The notes: a model not told the origin generated them from the sequence alone. A DNA stretch of 64,000 bases from Apiosordaria backusii (GCA_030549205.1 JAUKTV010000007.1:1798001-1862000); one strand, 5' to 3'. Shown: positions 10,157-23,800, counted from the stretch's first letter. Translations and numbers: made by a program.

Positions 10157-13100
10157 GGAGCTCTCGGGGAGAGAGACTCAAGTTTTTGGACTGAAGTGAA
10201 CGGGACGACTTGGGCAGGTTGAAGTGCCCTATATTTACAAATGTTGAGGCTCGAGTTGGACTTGATCCCACGGACCCAGGCGCCCAAACGGCCCCTCGAC
10301 CACCTTTTCTGCCGTCTTGTTCCGTCTCTGTCTGACGCCCTTTCTCTTCCAACAGAATCTATTGATGTCGAAGCCGAACAAAGCGTTTGTGGATCGAGAA
10401 GCGTGGGATGACAAAGTAGCCAGCAAGATCTAGCTGGGACTACATCAAGCACGGGTGAGCCATGCGGACAGCCGATGCGAGGGGTATCAAACAAGTTCGT
10501 TGCGCCAAAGTATCATAGCAATCGAAGGACGTCCAACCAGGTCGCCAACCGTACAATGGGGGGTTCTGAGGCGTTGGCACCAAGCAGGCGGGTAATTACT
10601 GGAGAGCTTCACTCATGTAGTGGCTGAAAATTATAATGTGCGAGGTCTGGCCGTGTAATTCGTAAGAAACGTCGATAGGTTGTCAGAGAAGAAAATACTG
10701 GTGGTGTAGCGCTTAGAAATTGGACGGTGAACAGAAGAAAGCACAGAAAAAATGACAGGAAAACAAGTGCACAATTGCCATGTGCGTTGCTTATCAGGCG
10801 GGCACACTCGAAGCAAGCGGAAGGCGCGTAAGAAAGAGAAAACCCAAATGGAAGGCTCTGAAGATTGAGGCAGGCAGGATTGAGGCTAGGTACTCCTCAT
10901 GGTCTCCAGAGAGTCAGGGACTGTACCTCGTGGTAGACTAGAGGTAACAGGAGGTAACAGGAGGTAACAGCGAGAGTGAGGGGCACGAGGGGGGGCATGG
11001 GGGTTGGCGCGGATTCGCTCACTCTCCTTCCTCCTGCATGCTGCAAGTGGAAGGAAGTGCGTGAGAGTCGACTCGATCCGTGATGGGTGGGACGACGGAG
11101 GCTGGGTAGAATGGTGGGGTGCAACACGTGTAACGAGCGCTGTGGACTCTCTTCGACGATAGGTACCATGCAAGTACCAACATTCAAGTACCGTCTGTAC
11201 ATACTTTGCCGGCCCTGCACGTATTCCGTACCCTACAGCTGCTGGGTCGCTGGTGTGACGGCCATTGTCGGCCACTTCAGTGAAGCCAGTGATTCCATGG
11301 ATGTCTTCCGATGCTGATAAATGCCATATTCTGTTGTCTCAACCTCCAGTTGATTTCCAGATGTAAATATGGGGTGACCAGGGGTTGGCGCGGGAGCGTT
11401 GCGCCCAAGATCCACTGAGGGGTGAACCGAGACCCACAATGATGTTTATTGCAACCCCAGTGGATCTTCCATTTGAGGTTATCGTGACCTGATCTGAGCA
11501 GCTTCAACAACAAGGAAGTGACGAACGATGGATCAACTGGAATGGAAGTGGCTCAGTGCCCTTACTTTCTGATTCCAGTTATGATGCATTAAAGAGAACG
11601 CTGCTCTATCCCAGACTTGGACCGTTAGCCGAAACGCCCTGCGGGTGAGATTCGGATCGGTACTCGGATCTTCGACAACGAGTGAGAAAAGGTACGGTGG
11701 TGTACACTCTCTCACTATGATTTCATCTCATTCAAGCTTCATTCCGGATGCCCACAGATACACCCGGACACGTGCCTTGGGAAAACGTACCTCCTCGTCA
11801 GACTGCATAATTATGTCTCCTAATCTAATCGTAAGCAACGGCCTGATAATCCATCATTCGTTATTTCCCCAAGGGTCTTGAGCCCCAACTTCACGAGCTT
11901 GATTGACACTCCGTCATCGTCTTCGCTTCAACCAATGGACAACTCATCCTTTAAAGCCACACGCCTGATGACAGCCCAATTCACCTGAACAGCACCGAAC
12001 CGTTGGTCATTGCTCGGGCCGGACTCGGTAGATGTCTGACTCCTTGGTGTTAGAGGCAGCTCCTGAGTTTTTCACGGCAGTCTCGTTTTTGAAGACTTTG
12101 GATTTCTTCTTGTCATGTTCTTCAACTGTCTTCAAGATCTTACCAATTCAACGAGGCCCACAATGTCTCAACCCCACGTCTTAACACCACCGGTGATATA
12201 GCCTCCTCACCCTCAAGGTTCTCATCACCTACCTTAGCTTATCCCGCATCGGATGCAGCCATCGCGCTACGCTACCCATCCCGGGTTCCCAGCCCTGTAT
12301 CTTTTATGCATCATCCGACCTGTATGTATAGCATTCAAGACCCCCCTCCCCACAGCCGCCCTTTGGCGTTCTTTCCCCGCCTTTTGTTGGTTTAGGGAGG
12401 GTCTATTGATGCCCAAACGCATGCCATCACAACCAACTACAGTCGACCTGTGCCAACCGACCTGCACAGTCCAAACCAGTACGGAATGGGAATGAGGCTG
12501 CATGCAGCTTGTTCTGGTTATTCCTTCTTTCTCCCGTATATGCCGGCATGTTGCTCGAGAGGAACTGACGTATGAAACTTTTTATTCCGATCACCTACTT
12601 ACGACAATATCTTGGGATACTTGTGGATTAGCATGAGATACATTTATGACACTTCCAGGACAACGTCCCCTCATAAGGCAATCAGCACATTGGCCCTAAA
12701 GTGTCCATCGCCTAGGGCACTGATCAATAACCAGTCTACCCATCTTGAAGCCCGGTTACGGACCAAGCCGGTTGAGAACAGCCAATCCAGAAATCTGTCA
12801 CCAACGTTGCATCCAGCAACTCAATATGAGCTCATTGCCTTGATTCAACAGATCTGACCGGCTTTCTCCGATGTCTTCAAGCCGATCAGGGAACCTTACA
12901 TACCTACACCAATAAGACCTCATCACACCACACACACATACTTACATTATCAAGTAAAAGATCCAGCCAGTTGGGCACCAGGTCTCACTCAGGCTTCGCC
13001 AATTACTCTCAGATTATATTCTCTCACAAAATAGCCTCCTCAAACCAAGGTTTCAGTATGATAGATCGCCTCATGTCTGTCCGATATCAGGAATGTGAGG

Positions 13101-14233
13101 TAGCAGTGAGGTTCAGGATGATGAGCTAAAATACCAAACATCGGCCAACTTGCAGCCCCGATCGCATATAATCTCATCGCCTCGGTTAGGTAGGTGCGGA
13201 GTTATTAACACACCCTGAAGCTGAATCAACTTGCGCACTACAATGGCCTCATCAACTCTGGATGGACTGCATATCTACACATACAAAGTCTTACTCAATA
13301 AAACTAAGGTAGGTTCTTAGTATACTACATACTTCTACCAACCAACCACCCTAAGGTAGTTACCTATCTTCACACCCAACCTGCCAGACACGCAACCCTC
13401 ATGCTCTCATACCTACGCACCGAAAAGTGAACCCGAACACACCTACCTCCCTACATAAACCCATCCCATCTTCCAGCTTCAAAGGTATGCATACCTTACC
13501 TCCCCCATCTAGACGAGAGACTCTCGATTGTGTCTTGACATGCCTACTAAACGCAAACAACAACACTAATGCTCACTCTCTCCAACCCCTTCATTCATCC
13601 CCACTAAAATACAAACAAAAAAATCCATTTGCTTTTTGACGAGAAAATTACATGCAGGGTGTAATATATCTATCTGTATATCAACATACTACAGAAAAAT
13701 CACTCGTTAAGATCATATCTCTCTTTCAGCAGTTGGATAAACGAAATATCCAGAGCTCACTACCTTCGGTAGGTAGACAGATGGCTCGAGAGACACAGAG
13801 TTTCTTATCCATAATATCTCCCTCCCTGAGAAGGGAAAGCCAATGGCTACACATATAAGGTTGGTCGTTTTGGCAAAAACAACACAATAAGCACAATAAC
13901 CAAGTAGAAAACAAAATGAAGAGTGAAGATGCTTCTCTTTATTTTGCTTCTTTTTTCCACCAAATCCAAACCGCTGTTGTACCCCCCCCCCCGTCCCCTC
14001 CTATTACCCATCCCATCCCATCCCATCCTAGCCCATCGATCCATCGATCCATTCTCTACCCTTTCCATCCCCTATCTAAATGACTTAACCTCCCCCCCCC
14101 CCAAAAAAAAGCCACATCCATCGCATCCCAGCCTCACGTCTTCTACTTATTCTTTCGCTGATCTTATACACACCTATTCAATATTTACATCACAACCCCT
14201 TGCATTATACGTCTTTTGCCCCAAACTCATACT
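10157..14233. other. 4-kb gene-free region between the kinase and Lon genes
   Basis: The kinase promoter is expected just above 10157 and the Lon 3' UTR just below 14233. A GGTAACAGGA-type unit is repeated three times at about 10937-10970, and CCCAT/CCATCGAT short repeats lie near 14000-14050. Open frames are short and have no homology I recognise. No tRNA-like structure was seen. A non-coding transcript cannot be excluded. Confidence 0.5.
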
Positions 14234-17200
14234 CTAATCACTTTCATCACCCGACTTCCCATCCTCCTCCTTCTCCTTCTTCTCCTTGTTGCTCTCAATA
14301 GCCGCAGCCCTCGATTGATTCGCCTTCTCCCTGTCCAAATCAGGGAAGATAAGCTCAAACACCTCCGAGTACCAGCTCACCGGCTTGCCTTCGATTCCTT
14401 CCTTGATGTTCTGCGTAGACACCATGTTAGCACTGATACAAATCAAAATGAAAAAGAGCATGCGCATTTGAACGTCGGGTAAGGGGTCTATTAGACACAC
14501 CCCTTACCCAAGATTCAAACACACATCCTCATGCTCTTCGAAAGAGGGAAGGGTTGTCGGTCAAACTCACCTCAGGCAACTCCAACCAATCACTCTCATT
14601 ATCCTTGGGAAAAACCACCGTCTTGCACCCCGCCCTCCTCGCCGCAACAGTCTTCTCCCTCAGCCCCCCAATCCTCAGCACCTTGCCCGTCAGCGTCAAC
14701 TCCCCCGTCATCGCCACCGTCGGGTCAATCGGCTTCTCCAGCGCCAGACTCAACAAACTCGTCGCCATCGTGATACCCGCCGACGGCCCGTCCTTTTGCA
14801 CCGCGCCCTCAGGCACATGGACATGGATCTTGGCCTGATCAAAAAAGTCGTTCTTGGGGAAATTATTCGCCATCCACGACTTGGTGAAGCTATACGCGAT
14901 GGCCGAGGACTCCTTCATCACCGTCTTAAGATTGCCCGTGATTTCGAGGGATGGTCGCGAGGCCGGCTTGAGAGCCGATTGCAGAATGGCCTCGACGTAC
15001 ATTGCCGCGCCACCGAGCTGCGTCCACGCCAGACCCATGGTCACGCCGGGGGGAGTGACGTCGTAGAGGCGGTCAGAGGTAAACACCGGGGGGCCGACGT
15101 AGTCTTTGAGGTTGTCCTTGTCGATAGTAACGTGGACGTTCTCTGGGACCTTGAGCGCTACCCTGGGTACTTCGGTGGTCTCCTTCTCGGAAGCTTCCGT
15201 GTTGGCACTAGCTGGCTCTTCGGATGCCTTCTTCTCCTCCTTTTCAGACTCCTCCTTGGCAGCCTTGCCCTCGTCTGTCAGGGCCTCAGACTCGGGGAGA
15301 ACATCCTCTCCGAGTTCTTGGACGATCTTCAGGGCGGACTTGCGATAGACCTTCTCGATTTGCTTCTTGAGGTTGCGAACACCAGCCTCACGGCAGTAAG
15401 ACTTTATCAGTTCCTCGATGGCGTCCTTCGTGAGTTCTACATCCACGCCCTTGAGACCGGCCAGCTCCTGAGCTTGAGGAGCGAGGTATCTTTCTGCAAT
15501 GGCCATCTTCTCGTCTGCGACGTATCCAGATAGTCTGATCACTTCCATGCGATCGAGAAGTGGCCTAGGAATCGTATCGGTCATGTTGGCAGTGCAAACA
15601 AACAGTACCCTAGACAAATCAACAGGAACGTCGAGGTAGTGATCGAGGAAAGAGCTGTTTTGTTCCGGGTCGAGAAGCTCAAGCAGCGCGGATGACGGGT
15701 CTCCCTGGTATCCACGCCCAATCTTGTCGATTTCGTCAATAAGAATCAGCGGGTTTTCCGTCTTGCACTTCTTGAGGGCCTGGATGACACGGCCGGGCAA
15801 AGCGCCGACATATGTCCTTCTGTGACCCTTGATTTCAGCAACATCAGCGAGACCACCGACGCTGAAGCGGTAGTACTGGCGGTTAAGCGCACGAGCAATA
15901 GATTTACCAATGCTGGTCTTGCCCACACCTGGCGGGCCGACAAAGCAGAGGATCTTGCCTTCGACAGTTCCGCGCAGCTTTCCGACGGCGATGAACTCGA
16001 GAATGCGATCCTTGACGTCCTTGAGACCGTAGTGATCCTCATCCAGTACTGTCATGGCGTTCTGAATACCAAAGTTCTCAGCACTCCGCAGACCCCAGGG
16101 AATTTGTGTAAGCCAGTCGAGGTAGTTCCGAGTGACATTGAACTCTGAGGCAGCCGGCTCCAGATGCGCCAGCTTGTTCAGTTCATCATCAAACACCTTG
16201 CGCACTGCTTCCGGCATGGCCAACTTGTCGGCCTTCTCCTTGAACTTCTCGACAAGCTTATCCTTGCCGTCTGATTCCAGTCCAAGTTCTCTCTTGATGC
16301 CCTTCATCTGCTCCGTCAGCCAGTACTCACGCTGCCGTTTGGTGATCTTATTCTCCACATCCTTCGTGATCTTGGACTGAAGCTGGGCATTGACGTGCTC
16401 CTTCTTCAGCACCAGGAGAGCCTTGTGCATCCTATCCTCGACGTTCAGGCTTGACAGCACCTCCTGGAGCTCGTTGGGCTCGCCAGCCGACACCGCCGCA
16501 GCAAAGTCGGCAAGTTTAGCTGGCTCAGACATGACGTTGCCAGTAGATTGGCTCATGGAAAAGGTCGATATTTGGTCTCTAAACAAAGAGTTCATACTAG
16601 CGACCTCTTTGAAAACATTGACAATCTCATTAGTGACGGCCCGGATCACCTGGCTCTTGGGGTCGTACGGCTCTTCCGTGAGGTTTTCGACATTGACAAG
16701 ACTGACGGGATACTTCTTCAAGAAGGATGTTGGTTCGTACGGCTTCGGGGTAAAGTCTAATTTTGGTGGTGGTACGACCGCGCTCTCCTCAAAGCTGGCC
16801 ACAACATCACCCTTCTGAGTAGACTCATCTGTAGCCTTGGGTATCGGTTCCGGGACGGGTTCTGTAGGGGTGGCCTTTGAAGCAGCATCCGCACCTCCTG
16901 GAGGAATCAACTCGGACAGCCGGATTCTGCGGTGAGGGTAGAGAATTGCAGTAAGACTAGTACCCTCGCCACCCTGCCCATTCATAGGGAAAGCACTAGT
17001 GATCTGGGCAAACACACCCACATCGTGAACCTCGTCGGCACTTCGGATAACGTCGTCATCGGCATTCTCGTCCTTGAACAAGAAAGCGCCGACATATGGT
17101 TGACCACGCTTGATCATCTCGGTAATAGCGGCAGCCACATTGGGATCCTTGATGGTAATTGCCTTGTAAAACCCAGGAAATAATGGCCTCTTGGCGATGG

Positions 17201-17741
17201 GAATCGCCATTACCTGAGGGTAAATCTCAGGAACTACAGGCTTCGCAAGCGCCTTGTCGCCGGGCTTCCGTCCTCGTTTCCCGCCATCCCCTCCTGACCC
17301 CTCCCCCGATGACCCCGAGGCGGCACTACCGGCCGCACTTCCCTTGTTCTCCGGTGACTCTGAGGTCCCCTGACCGCCTTCTTTCGATTTCGCATCCGAG
17401 CTGGAAGACTTGGCCTTCTCGACATCCTTCTGCTCCTTCTCCTCGGCCGCTTCCTTGTCCTTGTTCTCCTGATTTGCCTTCTTTTCCTCCTCGGTTAGCG
17501 GCTCAATGGCGTCAAAGAAGCCTGAGCCTTTCTGCTGTTTCCCTAGGGCGGCATGCGTGGAGAATGGCGAAAGCGATGGCGGGAAGCTGTCCTTCGAGAA
17601 GCCCTGCAGTCGCGGCGCGATATGTTGGCCCTGCCGTATCGATGCTCTTACGGAGCAGATGCTTGTTCGTCTGGAAGCTGTGGAGAAGAGAACCGAGTGC
17701 CTCGGCGAGGGCATGCGCAGGACGCGCTGTCGCGGCAGCAT
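14234..17741 (-). CDS. pim1: mitochondrial ATP-dependent Lon protease
   Basis: Matrix AAA+ serine protease that degrades misfolded and oxidised proteins. The N-terminus is Arg/Ser-rich, like a mitochondrial presequence, followed by a charged linker. The LON substrate-binding domain starts at about residue 172. Walker A GPPGVGKT is at 602-609 and Walker B ILIDEID at about 666. The proteolytic domain has Ser987 (KDGPSAG) and Lys1030 (GLREK), spaced 43 residues apart as in E. coli Lon. A 160-nt intron (14411-14570: GTGAGT donor, GCTAAC branch, ACGCAG acceptor) separates a 58-residue last exon beginning NIKEGIEG. CDS: complement(join(14234..14410,14571..17741)), 1115 residues, a normal length for filamentous fungi. 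The tail is Lys/Glu-rich. Confidence 0.96.
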
Positions 17742-18719
17742 TGTGGGCAGTGCGAAGAAGACAGATATCGGGGGGCGGTTTGACGTCAGGATGTTGCGGG
17801 TTTGTAATCAAGCTCGAGTTCGAACTGCGCGAGACGGCAGCGAGGGGTTGATTAGTCTGGCCGAACTCGAGGGATATGGGGGGAAAATAATGTACACAAT
17901 AAGAAGAGAAGAATGGGAGAATCCTAGACGTCTAATTGTTTAAATAGCGGCTCCGAGGACGGCCAGGTACGTCGGGAACCGGGGGTGGTGATTGTCTGAA
18001 TAATGCGAATTGGAAGCTACAGCAGGAGCAGGAGGCGAGCTACAGTTTTCGGCAAACGGTAGAACCTACTGGCAACAACTGTACAGGCGGCAATGCACCT
18101 CACGGCGCCCAGACCGCCGGACAGGGGTCCCGGCTTATCAGCCACAGGCAGCTTCAGCCTCTCGTCATCGCCAGAACCCAGCTTCTCCACAGTGCCCCGC
18201 CCCCGCAATTGCAGCTGTTGGGCTTTGTTTCATGCCATCAACGGCGGGGGGCACTTGTTTCCAAACCTCAGGGTCTGGAAATAGACCAGCCTTGATATAG
18301 GATTCGACAGGTCGATCTTTTTCTTCCGAGATCATTGATATTAATACACAGAGACATCTGTATACACTTCGTCCATACATACATTCTGATCTATATTCGG
18401 CAGTCTGTTGGTTCTTCTACAAGCAACAAACCATCAACTCCCAAATTCGAATCATATTGCCCCACGCGGGTCGAATGCTTGGAAGCGGCACTGCTGCTTC
18501 GGGGTCCCCAGGTTCTCTACGGCGTAGCCTCACCACCGCGTGATCAAAAACCCCTAGCTAAACAGGGACAGCCCCCCATATCCGTCGTCTCACCTTAGAC
18601 CCAACAACCAGGCTGTAATTTCCTGTTGTCTTTCCTTTTATACTCATCCTCCCAGCGAGCGCTGAACGCAGTCTCTTTGCAAGCGCAACTACAACTACCA
18701 CATCCCAATAGCAGCCACA
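17742..18719. other. divergent promoter region, lon / small acidic protein
   Basis: Separates the minus-strand Lon gene from the plus-strand gene at 18720, so it should carry both promoters and 5' leaders. The 100 bases before 18720 are pyrimidine-rich, as is common in fungal leaders. No internal gene is supported. Confidence 0.55.
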
Positions 18720-19286
18720 ATGACCTCCAACACCACATCCGACGAACTCACCTCAAGCGTCACCAAACTCTCCCTCAAAACCTCCTCCCTCGACACAACC
18801 AAACCCTCACGCGCCCCTGCCCCAAAAAAGAAGGCCGCCGCCCCCGTCGCAGACAGCTGGGAAGACGAAGACGAAGACAATGAATCAGAGCCAGAAGAAA
18901 CGCCACTAGGCAACACACAAGCCGGCACCAACGCGCCCCCACCAACCCCCATGTCACCCATAGCCAAAAAGCAACCTTTCTCGCCATCAGCCTTAAACGC
19001 CCCTGGTACATTTGGCTTCACTTCTTTTGACAGCCCTGGAGGCGATTCGAGTCCTCATTCAGCAGGTCCAGCACCTGATAGGAGACCGGAGAAGACAGAT
19101 GCCGTGGCGCGCCGCATGATTGCTGCCGGGCTTGGCCTCAAGGCCCCGAGGGCAACGGAGGAACAAAAAGCGTACGATCGCGCGGTGAAGGAGCAGGAGA
19201 AGAAGAGGAGGGAAGAGGAGAAGGAGAGGGCGAGGAAGAAGGAGGAGGAGGCGCAAAAGGCTAAGCAGGCTATTTGGGAGGATTGA
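18720..19286 (+). CDS. small acidic/charged coiled-coil protein, function unknown
   Basis: A single exon of 188 residues, with the ATG in a good context (CACAATGA). The N-terminus is Ser/Thr-rich, then comes an acidic patch (DSWEDEDEDNESEPEE, about residues 44-59) and a Pro/Ser-rich middle. The C-terminal 60 residues form a strongly charged helix full of KKRREEEKERARKKEEE-type sequence and end in AIWED. The segment DAVARRMIAAGLGLKAP before the helix looks like a conserved core. I do not recognise the family. The Ser/Pro bias and acidic patch suggest a soluble regulatory or RNP-associated protein, but that is only a guess. Confidence 0.75.
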   Translation: MTSNTTSDELTSSVTKLSLKTSSLDTTKPSRAPAPKKKAAAPVADSWEDEDEDNESEPEETPLGNTQAGTNAPPPTPMSPIAKKQPFSPSALNAPGTFGFTSFDSPGGDSSPHSAGPAPDRRPEKTDAVARRMIAAGLGLKAPRATEEQKAYDRAVKEQEKKRREEEKERARKKEEEAQKAKQAIWED

Positions 19287-19649
19287 TGTTTTCCTTTGCT
19301 GTATTCGAGGATATGATCCCGCCAGGTTCTGGTTGCCTTTGGTATGGTGATGTTTCTGCAAGTCTATTCCCCTAGGTTTTCCTACAGCCTTGTGATTGTG
19401 TAGGATAGGGGCTACTTTGACGGAACAGGCGGCTTATCAGACCACCACCTTAGCATGGCGGTCAACATAGCGTGACGGACTTTCTATGTCTCATCACCGT
19501 CAACTTTGGGTATTTCTGTAACTGTTAGCCCAGTTAATATACCAAGAGTCTCTCACCTTGACTAACCTGGTGGCCATCCACCTATACCCGTTTCCCTCTT
19601 TCTAACGCGGCTCAGATCGTGGCAGTAGTCTTGCCTCAAACTGTCAGGT
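19287..19649. other. convergent 3' flanks
   Basis: Lies between two convergent genes and should hold both 3' UTRs. Nothing else is visible. Confidence 0.5.
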
Positions 19650-20552
19650 TCATCCATCCTGTTTCTTCACCCTCTTCTTTTTCTCCTTGGGAGGTTTAAC
19701 CTCCTTCCCCCTCCAAGTCAACATCACCTCTTCTATTTGCTCCTCTTCTTCTTCCAAAAACCTGTGCCTACTCCCCACACCCAACCCCTCCAATCCCCCC
19801 TCCTCCACAGCCTTTTGATTCCACAGCATCTGGCTTACCACCCCCTCCCTAGAGCAGACGACATACACCATCGGCCATTTCGATCGTCCTATCGCATCCC
19901 TTACTCCTTTTGTCGCTGTTTTCTCCGCTACGAGAGCTCCGATCACACCTTTTGAGCGCCAACCGGGCGGGGCACCGATAAAGGCGCCTTCAAGCTCACG
20001 GATGAAGTTGGGTTTGACGGTTTTGGTCACCTTGCACTGAACGAGGACTTTTAGGGGGGTTGTTGCCCCTGGGACGGGAGACCAGAAACCGAGGAGGTCA
20101 ATACCGTAGTCTGACTTGCCGCCTACGCGGTAGAGGGTGAAGCACAACCGGGAGAGGGAGAGGATGGCGGTGTATTCGTAGTGGGTGCCGATGTAGACTG
20201 TTGAGGATGGGTCGAGGTTGGTGCGGGAGGCGTGGGAGAGGAAGGTGGAGAGGGAGTTGTGATTGTTGGTGGGAGCTAGGGGGAGGGGGAAACTATATGG
20301 GGAGGGCTGTTCAGGTTGGTTTGATGATTCTTCTAAGGGCTGGTTTTCTAAAAGGGGTGGCTGTTCTGATTGTTCTGGTTGTTCTGTCTGAAGGGTGGAG
20401 GATTCTTCTGGGGGTTGTATAGCATTGGTCTCGGGGGAGGGGGTGGTTATCGAGTGAGGGGCGCTGGCGCAAAAGGCTCGACGAGGGACAGCGGTGGGAA
20501 CGGCGAGGGGTCGAAGAAGGGAGGATGGTCGGGAAAGAATGAAGCGGCGCAT
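19650..20552 (-). CDS. RRG7-like mitochondrial protein (DUF2034, PD-(D/E)XK nuclease-like fold)
   Basis: About 300 residues from the ATG at 20552; an in-frame ATG at 20624 would add 24 residues. I prefer 20552 because it starts a classic presequence (MRRFILSRPSSLLRP..., RRAFCAS cleavage-like). A Pro/Glu/Gln-rich linker precedes the conserved core. The core has GTHYEYTAIL, then GGKSDYGIDLLGFW and LVQCK, which together look like the D...(D/E)XK signature of the restriction-endonuclease-like fold found in fungal 'required for respiratory growth 7' proteins. The tail is Lys-rich. Yeast RRG7 is needed for respiration; its biochemistry is unresolved. The start codon lies only 173 bp from the inverted-repeat element upstream. 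Confidence 0.75.
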   Translation of the reverse strand: MRRFILSRPSSLLRPLAVPTAVPRRAFCASAPHSITTPSPETNAIQPPEESSTLQTEQPEQSEQPPLLENQPLEESSNQPEQPSPYSFPLPLAPTNNHNSLSTFLSHASRTNLDPSSTVYIGTHYEYTAILSLSRLCFTLYRVGGKSDYGIDLLGFWSPVPGATTPLKVLVQCKVTKTVKPNFIRELEGAFIGAPPGWRSKGVIGALVAEKTATKGVRDAIGRSKWPMVYVVCSREGVVSQMLWNQKAVEEGGLEGLGVGSRHRFLEEEEEQIEEVMLTWRGKEVKPPKEKKKRVKKQDG

Positions 20553-20724
20553 TGTGGTTTGTGTATAACACCGATCAGTAGAAGATATAGAGTATTTTAT
20601 AGGAAATATAATCCGCTGTCGCATAGAAAATCACCCAAAAAATCACCCCACGTTGAAAAGAATTCCGGCCATAAGGGTGCACACGGGCCGTTGAAATTCA
20701 AGACGCGGTCCGGCACGCGATCGA

Positions 20725-20808
20725 CCGCTGTGCGTTGCAAACGGGAGTTCTAAAAATCCAATTTGGTTTTTTTAGGTCCCAACCACCTACACCGCCAGGG
20801 CCATTAAA
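20725..20808 (+). repeat. left terminal inverted repeat, 84 bp
   Basis: Begins CCGCTGTGCGTTGCAAACGG and ends CCAGGGCCATTAAA. It matches the reverse complement of 25041-25124 at 82 of 84 positions. Both differences are T here against C in the other arm, each followed by A. Confidence 0.93.
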
Positions 20809-23800
20809 TCCATTAAATCTATCAATTCTTCCAACCAACTGGCCGGAAAGCTACGTTTTTAAGGCCTTTTAGTACTAAAAAGGCTTCTAAATACCATTTT
20901 TTACTGTTAATTGAACTGTCATCCCTTTTTTCCTACAGTATCAATAGCGTATATGCTACTGGCTATACTATTCGAACTATAGGTAGATTTCTTAATTATA
21001 ATTAAAAGGCTGTATTACTTTTAATACTTTAAAATAACTATAAGCCTAATAAAATTTATAGAAAACTTAAGATATCTACCTATATAGTTAGGACCTACTA
21101 TAGTAAGTTTAGGACTTTCGGTATGCCTTTTTTTTTTAGTAAAAGTTTAAATAATATAGTTATATTAGCTTTTTAAGTAATAGAGGTTTATTATACTTAT
21201 CCTCTTCTATTTATATATAATTTACTATTCTATACTTTCTATAATATATTACGGTATTAATACTTATAATTAAAAGGTTTTTAAATTACTATAAAATAAG
21301 CCTAACCTATTCTTTAACAAAATATAAAAATTCCTTATAGACTTTTATAAGATTTATATTTATAAGTTTACTATTAGCTATTATTTTAATAGTAAAGGTT
21401 AGAAGAAGAAGAAGCTAATATATAGGCTATTATAAAGAAACAAAGAATTTAAAGTAAATTAGCTTTAAAAGATATTACTATTTACAATTAAGATATTTAT
21501 TTTCTATAATAAATTAAAGACCGATAGAAGGGATAGTATTAAAAGGACCAGTTAAGTATTAATAAAGGTATCTTTTTAAATAAATAATATCTTTATATAT
21601 AGGAAAAGGTTCTATATTTTTCTTACTATTATAGTTAACAGTATTCTTAATATATTAGTCTATTGAAGGTATATAGACTTTAAAGATTTTCTTTACTAAT
21701 TGAAATATAGAGTTTTTAATAAAATAAATAGCTTTTTTAAGCCTAATAGTATTTTAATAATAAATAATACGTTTTAATATTATAACCTATAAATTAAGGT
21801 ATTTACTAAAGCCTATTAAATATTAATTTAGTATTTACTACTTTATTTACTAAACTTTAACTCTATTAAGGTATACTTTAATAACTTTAAGGCTTATATA
21901 AGGAAGTACTATATTTATAAAGGTAGCAATAGGATAGATTTAAAAGGCTTTAAAGATTTTTTTAAATAAGTAATTTTAATAGTAGGAAATAGGCTAAATA
22001 AGTTAGTTAGTTATTATAAAAAGGTAAAGGTACTATTTAAAGACGATAGAGAGGAAAGTGTTAATTATTATATATAATATATTAAAGAACTAGCCGAATA
22101 TTAGTTTATTAGGACTATAGAATAATACCGCTATAGTTTATTATCTTTATCTTTATTTTATATTCTATTATTTTACTTATCAGTTTATTTATTTTCTATA
22201 TACCCTTCTTTTATTTCTTTATTATAATCAGAAGCTATAGTTTAAAAGTTAAAAAGCTGTAGATTAATATTATTATCGTTAAGAATATAAAGCCTAGCTT
22301 AAGACTATAGATCTTTAAGATCTATAGCTTTTAAGCTATCCCTTTTATAAGCTTAGCCTTTATATATATTATATTATATATTATAGCCGGTACTATTGTT
22401 ATCTTTATTAAGTAAGTTATTAAATTTAGGAAATAAAAATAGGTTAAAGAGTATTGCGTTTAATACTTTACTAGCTTTAAGACTTATAATATTACTACAT
22501 TAGCTTTATTTATCTTTTTTATATAGGAAAACCTATATAATCTAGATTTTTAAAGGTTATTTAATCTATTTAGTTTATCGTTATTTAATATAGAGACTAA
22601 GGCTTTATTCTTTAAATACTACTTTACTACTTACTTTAATATAATAATATAAAAAGCTAAAATTCGATTTTAAATAAACTAAATATCGTTAGTTTTATAA
22701 AGGTCTTTAATAATGTAATTTAATAGCTTTATTACTTTCTTTAAAACTATAAGAAAATTAGGATTTATAAAGATATTCTAATAGGCTAAGGTCTTAATAA
22801 ATAAAGTTATTACTTTAGCCTAGCTTTTCTAAATCAATAGCGGTAGTAATAATAATAAGGAAATAAGAAAATTAGCTTAGTAATAGCTGGTAATTAATAG
22901 AGCTAATCTACTTACCGTTAACGGTAAAGTTAGAAGTTTAAAACTAAGCATATTATACAGTATTATATTAAACAGTAATACTGGAATTTTAAGTATATTA
23001 GGGAATTATTTAAAGTTATAATTTTATATTATACCTTTATTTAACTTTATATTATTGGAATTGTTATTATTAATATTATTAATATATAGAGCTATTAGCA
23101 TAGCTTTTTAAGTAAAGGCTTTTAGCTTTTTTCCTTTTTATAGCCATTTATTAGTCTTTAAGTTAACTACTATATTGCTTTATTAGTAAGCCTTTTCTTT
23201 AACTTTTAAATATCTTACAATTATTTTAATAAAAAGACTGTATATAGTAGCTTTTTTATTAATAATAATGTAGGTTTAGGAATTTATCTTAATTAACAAA
23301 ATAGTATAATACTTTATTAACTTAGGTATTATATAGTAAAAAGCAATATTAAAGTCTTTAATATAATTCTTATAATTATAGTTTAGTTAATAATGTTAGG
23401 CCTTTAATAATATATTATATTTTAAATACTATTAAAGAATACCGGTTTTAATTTCCTTTTTATTATTATTAATATATTAAACAGCTATTTATTAGATTAT
23501 ATTATTAATAGTTAACTTTCTTCTTATTTTCTTTTTTATTAATTTGTCTTTTAATATAGTAGCTACTAAACTAAATAATTGCTTTTTAGAAATAAATATA
23601 GAAGACTTTAAAGGTATAGGTATAGAAAGTAAAGTGTTAGCTAGTAAAGTGCTAATTAGAAAACTCCTTTTTTAAAGTTTAAACTAATATATTAATAATA
23701 TATAATATTATTTAACTTTTACTTTTAAAAAGTCTTTAATAATACTATTAGTATCGAGTTTTTTAAATAGAGCTTACATTTCTAAAGGTCTAGCCATTAC

